Position numbers and translations under genes: made by a program. From Deltaproteobacteria bacterium (GTDB lineage: Bacteria; Myxococcota_A; Polyangia; GCA-2747355), in assembly GCA_020633415.1 (NCBI GenBank), contig JACKDQ010000006.1:282473-346472 (forward strand): a stretch of 64,000 bases of DNA. The letters run 5' to 3'. The notes under the pieces were generated by a model that made no database searches, was not told the origin of the DNA, and saw nothing but the letters and a program-made list of their open reading frames with translations. This document shows, in pieces, positions 34,773-43,016 of the stretch; position 1 is the first letter of the stretch; each line of letters begins with the position of its first letter.

Positions 34773-35717
34773 GTGAGCGATAAGGGAACGTTTTCGCTGC
34801 TCGTCTCGGCACCAGCCAGCGCCGATCGGCGGCAATTGGCGACGCAGCTGGTCCGACTGTTTGGCCGTACGATCGATCCCGCGGCGCTCGGTAGCGGCGT
34901 GATGCTGGCCAACGGTCCAATCGCCGAGCTGCATCGACAGGCTGACCGCGCGCAGATCGTCGGCGCCAACTGGCAGATCCTCGACCAGACCGGCAAGACC
35001 GTCGCTTCGAGTGGGACCGATGCGCTCGAGCAGGCCGCACCCGATGAGCTGGTGTTGCTCGACCACGCACTCGGCGCAGATCAGCCGGATCAGAGCGACA
35101 TGCCGGCGACACCCGAGCCACCGCGTGCGATCCCGACACCGCTTACGCCGGCGAGCGACCCGCCCCTCGAACTCGCGTTGGATATTGCAGCTACCGCGAC
35201 GATCGCTGAGATCGTCGACACCGCTCCGCATGCCGAAGCACACGACGTCACGTCGATTTCGCCGACCGCAATACCACCGCCCGCGCCGTTTTCGCCTGCA
35301 GCGACGGGTCCCCAACAAGCCCCTTCGAGGGCGACGCGCGCTACGCCAGCAGATCGGCGACCTCGGCGACAACGTCCGACGCGCCGCCCGTTGCCGCGGC
35401 TTTGGGGCGGATTACTTCGCGAGCGTTACCCGCGCGCGCGAGTCGCCCTGGCTTTTCTGCTTGGCCTCGGTTTGGGCGGCATCGCACCGATGTTGCACGT
35501 CGCGCAGGTCAATCGCAGTCAGCTCGAACCGGCGCGGTTAACGCTGGCACGTACCCTGGCCTATCCCCACGCGATGCGCGATCGGCCGGGGTTTCGTCCA
35601 GCAAGCGAACTACGCAACGATATTAATCAAGTGCGCGCCCGTCACCTCGTGCTGACCCTACTGTTCTGGCTGGCCTGCAGCGGGGCGTTGACCTTCGCCG
35701 CGCTGCGCTTCAGCTAG
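34773..35717 (+). CDS. Unknown membrane protein next to tatBC
   Basis: 314 aa, starting at GTG 34773 with GGAG a few bases upstream. Residues 1-85 look globular (SAPASADRRQLATQLVRLFGRT). Residues about 105-215 are a Pro/Ala-rich low-complexity stretch followed by an Arg-rich patch (DRRPRRQRPTRRPLPRLW). Two transmembrane helices lie near the end (VALAFLLGLGLGGIAPML and LVLTLLFWLACSGALTFAAL). I do not recognise the family. It is directly upstream of tatB and could be involved with export, but this is position only. Confidence 0.7.
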   Translation: MSDKGTFSLLVSAPASADRRQLATQLVRLFGRTIDPAALGSGVMLANGPIAELHRQADRAQIVGANWQILDQTGKTVASSGTDALEQAAPDELVLLDHALGADQPDQSDMPATPEPPRAIPTPLTPASDPPLELALDIAATATIAEIVDTAPHAEAHDVTSISPTAIPPPAPFSPAATGPQQAPSRATRATPADRRPRRQRPTRRPLPRLWGGLLRERYPRARVALAFLLGLGLGGIAPMLHVAQVNRSQLEPARLTLARTLAYPHAMRDRPGFRPASELRNDINQVRARHLVLTLLFWLACSGALTFAALRFS

Positions 35718-35752
35718 CGTGGACTCTGCCGGGGAGCTATAGTCGCGCCGCT

Positions 35753-36298
35753 GTGTTTGGTCTTTCGTTTTGGGAAATAACCGTCATTCTGGTGGTCGCG
35801 CTGCTGGTCTTGGGCCCGCAAAAGCTGCCCCAGCTGCTCGGTACGATCGGTAAAGCGATGCGCGAAGTGCGTCGTGCATCGAGTGGCTTGCGCGAGGCAC
35901 TCGAAGAGCCGCTCGATGAGATTCGCCGCCCGCTCGATGAGATTCGCAACGAAGTCGCTGGCGCCTATCGGCAGGCCGAGCACGCGGTTGAGCGCCAACT
36001 CGACCAAGAGACGCTGACCGCCGGCGAGACGCCCGCCCAAGCGGATAGCGCGAACTCAGCTGACGCGTTGGACCACCAAGACAGCGGCCTTCCCGTGCCG
36101 CGGCCGGCCGAGGGCACGATCGCCCAGGGCGCGATGTCCCAAGAAGCGATCGACCGGCTCAACGCCAGCGCCGACGAGCTGGACGCGCTGATCGGCCAAC
36201 CGCACCGTCCAGCAGATGCCGCGCCGCTGATCCCTCCGCCGAGCGACGAGCCGACGGCCAACGCCGCGGCCCACACCAACACAAAAAGAGACGACTAG
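35753..36298 (+). CDS. tatB: Sec-independent translocase TatB
   Basis: 181 aa with a GTG start. One N-terminal helix with the TatA/B glycine hinge (WEITVILVVALLVLGPQKLPQLL), then an amphipathic helix (GKAMREVRRASSGLREALEE) and an acidic, Gln/Ala-rich tail. The long tail and the tatC that follows in ten bases mark it as TatB rather than TatA. It helps recruit twin-arginine substrates such as the PhoD-like phosphatase. No TatA is in the window. Confidence 0.9.
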   Translation: MFGLSFWEITVILVVALLVLGPQKLPQLLGTIGKAMREVRRASSGLREALEEPLDEIRRPLDEIRNEVAGAYRQAEHAVERQLDQETLTAGETPAQADSANSADALDHQDSGLPVPRPAEGTIAQGAMSQEAIDRLNASADELDALIGQPHRPADAAPLIPPPSDEPTANAAAHTNTKRDD

Positions 36299-36307
36299 TC
36301 CTGGCCG

Positions 36308-37132
36308 ATGACACAGAAGAGCGAAAAGCTGATGAGCTTTACCGAGCATCTGACCGAGCTGCGTACGCGGCTCAAATGGTCAGCGCTCGCGCTGATCGCC
36401 GGCACGCTGATCGCTTACAGCATCTCGGACTTGCTCTTTGTCTGGCTGGCCCAACCGCTGATCAAGGCCTGGAAAGACGCGGGTCTCGGTCCGCCGCAGA
36501 TGCACTTTGCCAACCCGATCGAGCCCTTTTTCACCTTCCTCAAGGTGTCGTTGGTCGGCGGAATTTTCATCGCCACACCGGTGATCTTCTACCAGCTCTG
36601 GCGTTTCGTCGCACCCGGTCTGTATGCCAAAGAGAAGCGCTACGCGCTGCCGTTCGTCACGCTGTCGGTGTTGTTTTTTATCTCCGGCGCTGCCTTCGGC
36701 TACTACGTCGTCTTCCCCTACGGCTTCCAGTTCTTCTTGTCGTTCGCCCGCGGAAACATGGGACAGATGCAGCAATTGCTCGGCGGGATGGTCAAAGTCA
36801 CCGTCGGCCAACCGTTCGAGCTGCGCGCAACGCTAATGATGGGCGAGTACTTTGGCCTCGTCTGGCGATTGCTGCTCGGCTTCGGCGTAATCTTCGAGCT
36901 GCCGCTGCTGTTGATGTTCTTGGCGATGGCCGGCGTCGTCCGCGCCAAGCAACTCTGGCGATTTAACCGCTACTTCATCGTGATCGCCTTCATCGTTTCG
37001 GCGATGCTCACCCCCCCCGATGTACTCACCCAAGTCTTCATGGCCGGGCCACTGATCGTGCTCTACAACATCTCGATCTTGGTCGCCGTTGTCGTCGAGC
37101 GCAGGCGCAAGCATCAAAAGAGTTTGAGCTGA
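36308..37132 (+). CDS. tatC: Sec-independent translocase TatC
   Basis: 274 aa with six membrane segments. Family motifs are MSFTEHLTELRTRLKW at the start, FANPIEPFFTFLKVSLVGG (signal-binding region), and LPFVTLSVLFFISGAAFGYYVVFPYGFQFF. It forms the receptor for twin-arginine signal peptides with TatB. The last 19 bp overlap the end of the converging MBL-like gene. Confidence 0.95.
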   Translation: MTQKSEKLMSFTEHLTELRTRLKWSALALIAGTLIAYSISDLLFVWLAQPLIKAWKDAGLGPPQMHFANPIEPFFTFLKVSLVGGIFIATPVIFYQLWRFVAPGLYAKEKRYALPFVTLSVLFFISGAAFGYYVVFPYGFQFFLSFARGNMGQMQQLLGGMVKVTVGQPFELRATLMMGEYFGLVWRLLLGFGVIFELPLLLMFLAMAGVVRAKQLWRFNRYFIVIAFIVSAMLTPPDVLTQVFMAGPLIVLYNISILVAVVVERRRKHQKSLS

Positions 37133-38106
37133 CTTTGTGGTCCTTTGTGGCCAACGAGGATGCCCAGCGCCTGAAGGTCGGCGGCGAGTGACTCGCTGTA
37201 GCCACCAACAAACAGCACCGCCTGAGGTCGAGAGGCGCGCACATAGTCGAGCAGCCCACGGTAGTCGCTGCTAGCAGAAAGCGCGAACGCCGCATCGGCC
37301 GCAGGCAACGCACGCCGGTGGAGTTGTGCACGTGGTGTGACCAGGGCGGTCTTGGCGCGTTCTTGTGATGCTGCCGGCGACCCCGCTTGGTCGAGCGGCC
37401 AGAGCAAAGCCGCGGCACCTGGCCGCAGGCGACGTTGATAGCGCTTTACCGCCCCTGCCCAGCGCGCCTCGATCGCCGCATCGTACGCCTGGCAAACCGC
37501 ATGGATCGCGCGATGGGCGCGCACGGCGATGCCACCGTCGCTGAGCAGCCGGGCGACGAGCAAGGCATCGGCGGTGGTTTCAAACAGCAACACCGGCGTC
37601 GTCTGATCCGCGATGCACTGCTCGACGAATCGCTTGAGCTTGGCGGCGATCTGCGCGCGGTCAGGCAAGGCCAAGGCGTGCAGGGCTGTCGCGTCGCAAG
37701 GCAACAGCAGCAGGTCGCAACGGCGAAACTCTGCGGCCGGCAGCGCATCATCGTGGCCGGTGTCGATCGCCCCCGAATAGACGACCGTTTGCCCCTCAAC
37801 TTCGAGCTTCAATGACGACGCACCGGGCAGGTATCCGGCGGAAAACAATTCCAGATCGATCCGACCCAGCGAAAAGCGTCGACCGAACGGCGAGATCAGT
37901 AGCTGAGATCGCTTGCCACCGCTGAGCGCCTTGAGCACCTCGGCGGTGACCGGAGAAACGAGAACCTTCTCATGAGCATCGGACCCCGGAATCAGTGGAT
38001 TGGAGAGGAAACACAGTGGTCGGGCGGTTCGCGCGTCCAGCCACAATGGCGTATCGCGCAACTGGATCCCTTGATCGAACACAAACAACGAATCAAAAAG
38101 GTTCAT
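37114..38106 (-). CDS. Degenerate YSH1-like metallo-beta-lactamase protein
   Basis: 330 aa from the ATG at 38106, overlapping the upstream stop (ATGA). The fold matches beta-CASP/YSH1-type mRNA 3'-processing exonucleases: PLWLDARTARPLCFLS, then the end of the first domain PFGRRFSLGRIDLELFSAGYLPGASSLKLEVEGQTVVYSG. The metal motif SHAHADH is replaced by SNPLIPG (about residues 35-41), the GH of AGHxLGS by GY, and the Asp of YSGD by Ala. Most metal ligands are therefore lost, and the protein is probably a non-catalytic relative. It is the last gene of the uppS operon. Alternatives such as an independent fold cannot be excluded. Confidence 0.7.
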   Translation of the reverse strand: MNLFDSLFVFDQGIQLRDTPLWLDARTARPLCFLSNPLIPGSDAHEKVLVSPVTAEVLKALSGGKRSQLLISPFGRRFSLGRIDLELFSAGYLPGASSLKLEVEGQTVVYSGAIDTGHDDALPAAEFRRCDLLLLPCDATALHALALPDRAQIAAKLKRFVEQCIADQTTPVLLFETTADALLVARLLSDGGIAVRAHRAIHAVCQAYDAAIEARWAGAVKRYQRRLRPGAAALLWPLDQAGSPAASQERAKTALVTPRAQLHRRALPAADAAFALSASSDYRGLLDYVRASRPQAVLFVGGYSESLAADLQALGILVGHKGPQSQLKLF

Positions 38107-38570
38107 ACCTTGGCGCGTGTGCAAAGATCGGCAGCTGCGATCATTTGGTCGATCTCCTGATTCGTCAGCGCCAACCGCTGGCGAGCCAACTTTGCGCGCG
38201 CATTGAGTCCGGCAACTTCGATCGCCAGCTGCTCAGCGGACAGCGCTAGCGCCACCGCCAGCGCGTCAGCCAGACCGTCGGCGCCCGCGGTTGGCTGATA
38301 GCAATCCTCGAGAGCTCGGGCAAGTTCTCGGTCGAATCCACCAGCGCGCGCCTGTTCAGCGGCCACCCGACCGCGCGCCGCTGGGTTCTCCGCCGTGAGC
38401 GTCGCGTCAGAAAACGCCAGCAGTCCGGCTGCCGCCCAACGATCGACATCTTGACCGCTGCGCTCGGCGAGCCATTGCAGCATCGCCTCACAGCGCTGCG
38501 CTGCACGGCGCCAGTCGCGATCAGCAACCAACGAGCGCATCAACAGATATGCATCGGTGCGGTCAGCCAT
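38103..38570 (-). CDS. Degenerate HD-domain-like protein
   Basis: 155 aa. The helical pattern follows small HD-superfamily hydrolases: MLQWLAERSGQDVDRWAAAGLL, where active relatives continue LLHDLD, then GRVAAEQARAGGFDRELARAL, where active relatives continue with the AIKAH His. Here the HD is replaced (LLAFSD) and the second His is absent, so metal-dependent phosphohydrolase activity is unlikely. The gene starts 11 bp after dxr and overlaps the MBL-like gene by four bases. Confidence 0.65.
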   Translation of the reverse strand: MADRTDAYLLMRSLVADRDWRRAAQRCEAMLQWLAERSGQDVDRWAAAGLLAFSDATLTAENPAARGRVAAEQARAGGFDRELARALEDCYQPTAGADGLADALAVALALSAEQLAIEVAGLNARAKLARQRLALTNQEIDQMIAAADLCTRAKV

Positions 38571-38581
38571 GGCCTAGGCGC

Positions 38582-39766
38582 TTAGCACCCAGCGAGCTGG
38601 CTGCGGACAAAAGCGCGCGCCCAACTATCGGCAGCCAAAATCGTATCCAAGTCCGTCGCCGGAACGACCCGGTGCGCGTCGAGCGCCCGCTCGATCAACG
38701 CAACGATCTTCCGGTAGGGCAGCTCGCCGGCGAGGAATCGTTCGACGGCAACTTCGTTGGCCGCGTTGAGCACAGCGCCAGCGGTACCTCCGTCGGCAAG
38801 CACGCGATGCCCCAAGGCCAACCCGGGAAAGCGCTGCAGATCGGGCGCGGCAAAGCTCAGCGCACCCAGTGCCGCCAGATCGATCGGCGAATCGTCAAGC
38901 GGCAACCGCCGAGGGTGGGCCAGAGCGTAAGCGATCGGCAGACGCATATCGGGCGCAGAAAGCTGGGCGAGCAACGCCCCATCGCGAAAGCCGACCAGCG
39001 CGTGGACGATGCCTTCGGGGTGAATCACAACCTCGATCCGCTCGCCCTCAACGCCAAACAGCCAGTGGGCCTCGATCACCTCGAGAGCTTTGTTGACCAA
39101 AGTCGCAGAGTCGATCGAAATCTTTTTGCCCATTGACCACACAGGATGAGCCAACGCCTGCTCCACCGTCACCCGATCCAAATCAGCGACGGCGCGCAGC
39201 GGTCCTCCCGAACAGGTGAGCACCAGTCGTTGCAGGTCGCCTCGGTCACTGCCAGCGATACACTGAAACAATCCGCTATGCTCGCTATCGACAGGGATGA
39301 CCGTTGCGCCACTGCGTCGTGCTTCGGCGGTGCAAAGTGCTCCAGCCATCACCAAGGGTTCCTTGTTGGCGATCGCTACGGTAGCGCCCCGCCGAATTGC
39401 CGTGAGCGTGGGCTGCAGGCCGACGGCACCAACCATCGCGGTCAACACCCAGTCCGCATCGGTCGCAGCGGCAACAGCCTGAGCGCCGGCAACGCCGGCG
39501 ACCACCTCGACATCGGCGAGATCGGCGGCAGCCAAGCGCTCGACCACGGCGGACCGATCGCTCTCCCGCTGGACGGCAACGATCTGCGGGCGGTGTCGGA
39601 TCGCTTGCTCGACCAATAGCTCGGTGTTCTTGCCCGCCGCGAGTCCAACGACGTCGAAGTCTGCTCCCGCGTCCGCAATCACCGCCAGCGCACTGCGCCC
39701 AACCGACCCCGTGCTACCGAGGATCGTCACGCCGCGCGCTCGACTTTCTCGTTGACCGTTCACCAC
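38582..39766 (-). CDS. dxr: 1-deoxy-D-xylulose 5-phosphate reductoisomerase
   Basis: 394 aa, near the usual length. NADPH-binding loop LGSTGSVGRSALAVI at the N-terminus, ANKEPLVMAGAL, IPVDSEHSGLFQ (metal site), TCSGGPLRAV, HPVWSMGKKISIDSATLVNKALEVIEAHWLF and HPEGIVHALVGFRDGA. It is the first committed enzyme of the methylerythritol phosphate pathway. The start is GTG. It forms an operon with uppS and cdsA, a frequent arrangement for cell-wall precursor supply. Confidence 0.97.
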   Translation of the reverse strand: MVNGQRESRARGVTILGSTGSVGRSALAVIADAGADFDVVGLAAGKNTELLVEQAIRHRPQIVAVQRESDRSAVVERLAAADLADVEVVAGVAGAQAVAAATDADWVLTAMVGAVGLQPTLTAIRRGATVAIANKEPLVMAGALCTAEARRSGATVIPVDSEHSGLFQCIAGSDRGDLQRLVLTCSGGPLRAVADLDRVTVEQALAHPVWSMGKKISIDSATLVNKALEVIEAHWLFGVEGERIEVVIHPEGIVHALVGFRDGALLAQLSAPDMRLPIAYALAHPRRLPLDDSPIDLAALGALSFAAPDLQRFPGLALGHRVLADGGTAGAVLNAANEVAVERFLAGELPYRKIVALIERALDAHRVVPATDLDTILAADSWARAFVRSQLAGC

Positions 39767-39838
39767 AACCGACTATAGCGGATCCGCGGTCGTTTTGCCG
39801 CCACCGGCCGCGCGGTGCGGCGCAGCACCGAGAACCGC

Positions 39839-39869
39839 CCGCCGCGAGCGTGGGTCTCGCGCACGGCGG
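39839..39869 (-). repeat. Strong inverted repeat between cdsA and dxr
   Basis: CCGCCGCGAG pairs with CTCGCG-CA-CGGCGG (two-base bulge) around a 7-nt loop. The transcript crosses from cdsA to dxr here. With no T run it is not a terminator; it may set relative dxr expression or be an RNA processing site. Confidence 0.4.
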
Positions 39870-39893
39870 CGCCGATCGCTGCAGCTCGCTACG

Positions 39894-40721
39894 CTAACGA
39901 GCCAGCGGATAAAAATAGGTCGCGTAGAGAAACACGTAGGGCGCAACGAAGAGCAGCGCGTCGATCCGATCGAGCAGGCCACCGTGACCGGGAATGATCT
40001 TGCCCGAGTCCTTGATGCCGTAAGCGCGCTTGAGCATCGATTCGACGAGGTCGCCCAGCTGACCGAGCACGCTGCCGAAAACGGCGATCAGCAGGCCATC
40101 GAGCCAACCGAGTTGCGGCATGTACCAAAAGTGAGCGAGTGCAGCGGCGCCACAAGCCGCGACCATCCCGCCAATCGCACCTTCGACCGTCTTGTTGGGG
40201 CTGATCCGCGGCGCGAGCTTGTGCCGACCGAGCATCCGCCCGGCTGCATAGGCGCCGGTGTCACAAAAAAAGGTGATCGTGAACACCAGGATCACCCAGG
40301 CGTGGCCATCGGGTAGCTTCTTGAGCAACGCCAGCGGCGTGAGCAACACCGCCACATAAAGCAAGCCAAACACCAGCTTCGTCGCCGCATCGACAGCACG
40401 CTCGAACTCGATCTTGCGGAACAACTGAACCACCGAGGCGACAACCGGCGCGGCAAGCAGCGCGATGATCAAGAGGTCGATCCGCCCGCGATAGAACAAG
40501 TGACTGAGGCCCAGCGCGTAGAGGGCAAACGTACCGCGCAGCAGCGCCGATTGGCCCGCGAGCACGATACCGTAGAACTCAAAGGAGGCGATCGGCACCG
40601 CGAGCTGAACGACGATCGCAAAGGCCAGCGGATCTTTGGCCAGCACCGCAACCACCAACGGCGGCGCCAAGACCAGCGCGCTGGCGATGCGAATCAACAG
40701 GTTGCGATTGACCTCATTCAT
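39894..40721 (-). CDS. cdsA: CDP-diacylglycerol synthase (phosphatidate cytidylyltransferase)
   Basis: 275 aa from the ATG at 40721, overlapping the uppS stop by eight bases; a longer upstream frame is shadow sequence. About seven membrane helices are followed by the family signature near the C-terminus (LGRHKLAPRISPNKTVEGAIGG and GQLGDLVESMLKRAYGIKDSGKIIPGHGGLLDRIDALLF). It makes CDP-diacylglycerol for phospholipid synthesis. The next gene dxr follows after a 127-bp gap containing the hairpin. Confidence 0.96.
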   Translation of the reverse strand: MNEVNRNLLIRIASALVLAPPLVVAVLAKDPLAFAIVVQLAVPIASFEFYGIVLAGQSALLRGTFALYALGLSHLFYRGRIDLLIIALLAAPVVASVVQLFRKIEFERAVDAATKLVFGLLYVAVLLTPLALLKKLPDGHAWVILVFTITFFCDTGAYAAGRMLGRHKLAPRISPNKTVEGAIGGMVAACGAAALAHFWYMPQLGWLDGLLIAVFGSVLGQLGDLVESMLKRAYGIKDSGKIIPGHGGLLDRIDALLFVAPYVFLYATYFYPLAR

Positions 40722-41490
40722 CGGTCTTCGAGCTATCGTCTGAGAGTTGGCTCGAGGTGCGTCCGAAGCGGCGCTCGCGCTGGTGATAGGCGCGTAACGC
40801 ATCGAACAGGTGCGCGCGTCGAAAATCCGGCCACGACACATCGGTAAAATAGAGTTCCGAGTAGGCCAACTCCCACAACAGAAAGTTGGAGATCCGTAGC
40901 TCCCCTGAGGTGCGAATCAATAGGTCGAGCGGCGGCAACTCGTGCGTCCACAACGCCGAGGAGATCAGCTGCTCATCGATCTGCTCGATCGCCCGCTTGC
41001 CGTCGACCACCTGCTGGGCGAGATCGCGAACAGCGCGGACCAGATCTTCGCGAGCGCCATAGCTCAACGCCAGACAGAGCGCCATCTCTGAGTTCTTGGC
41101 CGAATCATCCATCAGCATCGCCAACGGTTGGCGCACGAAACCGGGCAAGCGCTCAACCTCGCCGATCGCTGTCAGGCGGATACCGTTGTCCATGATCTCG
41201 CCGCGCTCTTCGATCACGTAGCGGCCGAGCAACTCCATCAACGCCTGCACTTCATCGTCTGGCCGCTGCCAATTCTGGGCGCTGAAGGCGAAGAGCGTCA
41301 GCGCGCGCACGCCGATCTGCCGGCAAGCGCGCACCACGTCACGAACGGACTCCGCTCCCTCGCGATGGCCAGCGACCCGCGGCAGACCGCGTTCGCGCGC
41401 CCAGCGGCCGTTTCCATCCATGATAATGGCGACATGGGCGGGGACAGGCGTATCGCGCAGATCGTCGGGTAGCGCCGCTGATCGGGTCAT
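40714..41490 (-). CDS. uppS: Undecaprenyl diphosphate synthase
   Basis: 258 aa from the ATG at 41490. Family motifs are HVAIIMDGNGRWARERGLPRVAGHREGAESVR with the catalytic Asp, ALTLFAFSAQNWQRPDDEV, CLALSYGAREDLVRA, and LDLLIRTSGELRISNFLLWELAYSELYF. It condenses isopentenyl diphosphate into the C55 lipid carrier for peptidoglycan. It is the first gene of the uppS-cdsA-dxr operon. Confidence 0.97.
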   Translation of the reverse strand: MTRSAALPDDLRDTPVPAHVAIIMDGNGRWARERGLPRVAGHREGAESVRDVVRACRQIGVRALTLFAFSAQNWQRPDDEVQALMELLGRYVIEERGEIMDNGIRLTAIGEVERLPGFVRQPLAMLMDDSAKNSEMALCLALSYGAREDLVRAVRDLAQQVVDGKRAIEQIDEQLISSALWTHELPPLDLLIRTSGELRISNFLLWELAYSELYFTDVSWPDFRRAHLFDALRAYHQRERRFGRTSSQLSDDSSKTDE

Positions 41491-41732
41491 GCTGAAGCCG
41501 ACTACCACGCTTGCCACCCAGGGAGCAAGTCGTCAGCCGATACGTAAGATGACCAGGGGTCCGTTGACCGGCGCACGCCGATGCTCTAGCCTTCGCTAAC
41601 GCCCGCGAGACAGGCGATTTTGGCTAGGATTTGTGCCGCGGCCCCTGGGCGATAGTAGATGTAGCGAGGCAAGCAGTTAGTGGCACGGCCCAGGTAAAAA
41701 CCAACAAAATCGAACCACTGGACGAGCACCAG

Positions 41733-42116
41733 ATGAAGAACACCGACGACATCGAAAGTTATCTGATCGGCATGGACGCGAGCTTTGAAGCGATCGGCGA
41801 CAACATCTGGGTCGTCAAAGACAGCGGCCCGGACATCGTCGTCTCGATCGCTGGCCCGCTGGTGGTCTTCCGCGTCAAGCTGCTCGACGACGACAAAGTC
41901 CCCGACGAACGCCGACGCGACCTGTACCGTTCGCTGCTCGAACTCAACGCAACGGAAATGATTCACGGCGCCTACGGCTTGGAGGAGGGGGCGATCGTTG
42001 CGACGGCCGCCTTGGAGTTGGAAAACCTCGACCTCAACGAATTCCAAGCCTCGATCGAGGACCTGGGGATGGCCGTCAGCAAGCATTACCAACAACTGGG
42101 ACGCTTCGCGGCCTAG
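41733..42116 (+). CDS. YbjN/CesT-like small protein
   Basis: 127 aa from the ATG at 41733. The alternating pattern IWVVKDSGPDIVVSIAGPLVVFRVKLLD and the final helix IEDLGMAVSKHYQQLG match the YbjN/type III chaperone-like fold; similar small proteins stand upstream of PspA homologs in several myxobacteria. A chaperone-like or regulatory role with PspA is inferred from the 46-bp spacing only. Confidence 0.7.
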   Translation: MKNTDDIESYLIGMDASFEAIGDNIWVVKDSGPDIVVSIAGPLVVFRVKLLDDDKVPDERRRDLYRSLLELNATEMIHGAYGLEEGAIVATAALELENLDLNEFQASIEDLGMAVSKHYQQLGRFAA

Positions 42117-42162
42117 CACGCAGCAGTAACGAAAGAACCACAAGGGGCTCAAAGGAAAAGCG

Positions 42163-42978
42163 ATGGGAATCTTCTCCAGACTGGGCACGCTGATTCGCTC
42201 CAACATCAACGACATGATCTCCAAGGCGGAGAACCCAGAAAAGATGCTCAATCAGGTGCTCGTCGATATGCGACAGCAACTGGTCGAGGCGAAGAAGCAG
42301 GTCGCCGTCGCGATCGCCGACGAAAAGCGGCTAAAGAAGCAATACGAAGATGAAGCCGCCAAAGCCGCCGATTGGGAGCGTAAGGCGATGATGGCTGTGC
42401 GCGCCGGCGACGACGAGTTGGCGCGCCAAGCGCTGAGCCGCAAAGCCGAGCACGACGAGTCGACCGGCGTCCTCAAGCGGCAATGGGAGATGCAGCGCGA
42501 TGCTGTCGAGCGACTCAAGGAGTCGTTGCGTGGGCTCAACGCCAAGATCGAAGAAGCCAAGCGCAAAAAGAACATCCTGATCGCCCGCAAAAAACGCGCC
42601 GAAGCGCAACGCACGATCCATCAGACGATGGCCGGACTCAACGACACCTCGGCCTTCGAAACGTTCGACAGAATGGCAGCGCGGATCGACCAGCTGGAAG
42701 CAGAGGCTGAGGCGGGTGCTGAGATCGCCGGCGAATTGGGCCCCGCGCAGAGCGCGCTGGAGACACGCTTTAAACAACTGGAAGCTGGCCACGGGAACGA
42801 CCAGGCGTTGCTTGAGCTCAAAGAGAAGATGGGACTTCTGCCCGCCGGCGACAGCCAAGAGCCTGAGGCGCTGCCCGAGGGTACTGAAGCTCCCGAGTTG
42901 GATGCCGAACTGGAGAAGCTAAAACAGCGGATGGCCTCGGGTGCTGAAGCGACCGGCAGCGAAAGCAGCGAAGGCTAA
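42163..42978 (+). CDS. PspA/IM30-family membrane-stress protein
   Basis: 271 aa, mostly coiled coil. The N-terminal amphipathic helix GIFSRLGTLIRSNINDMISKAENPEKML and the pattern ARQALSRKAEHDE are diagnostic for PspA/VIPP. It polymerises on damaged inner membranes and protects them. The C-terminal end is acidic (GTEAPELDAELEKLKQRMASG). A TGGCACG element at 41681 upstream of the preceding gene is not a real sigma-54 promoter (see rejected). Confidence 0.93.
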   Translation: MGIFSRLGTLIRSNINDMISKAENPEKMLNQVLVDMRQQLVEAKKQVAVAIADEKRLKKQYEDEAAKAADWERKAMMAVRAGDDELARQALSRKAEHDESTGVLKRQWEMQRDAVERLKESLRGLNAKIEEAKRKKNILIARKKRAEAQRTIHQTMAGLNDTSAFETFDRMAARIDQLEAEAEAGAEIAGELGPAQSALETRFKQLEAGHGNDQALLELKEKMGLLPAGDSQEPEALPEGTEAPELDAELEKLKQRMASGAEATGSESSEG

Positions 42979-43016
42979 CCGAATCCGCCCCCGAACGCCT
43001 TCCCGATAAGCGAATC

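Noticed and set aside
41681..41695. TGGCACG sequence before the YbjN-PspA pair, possible sigma-54 promoter
   Set aside because: The -24 GG element fits but the -12 position reads AGGT rather than TTGC, so the second essential GC is absent.
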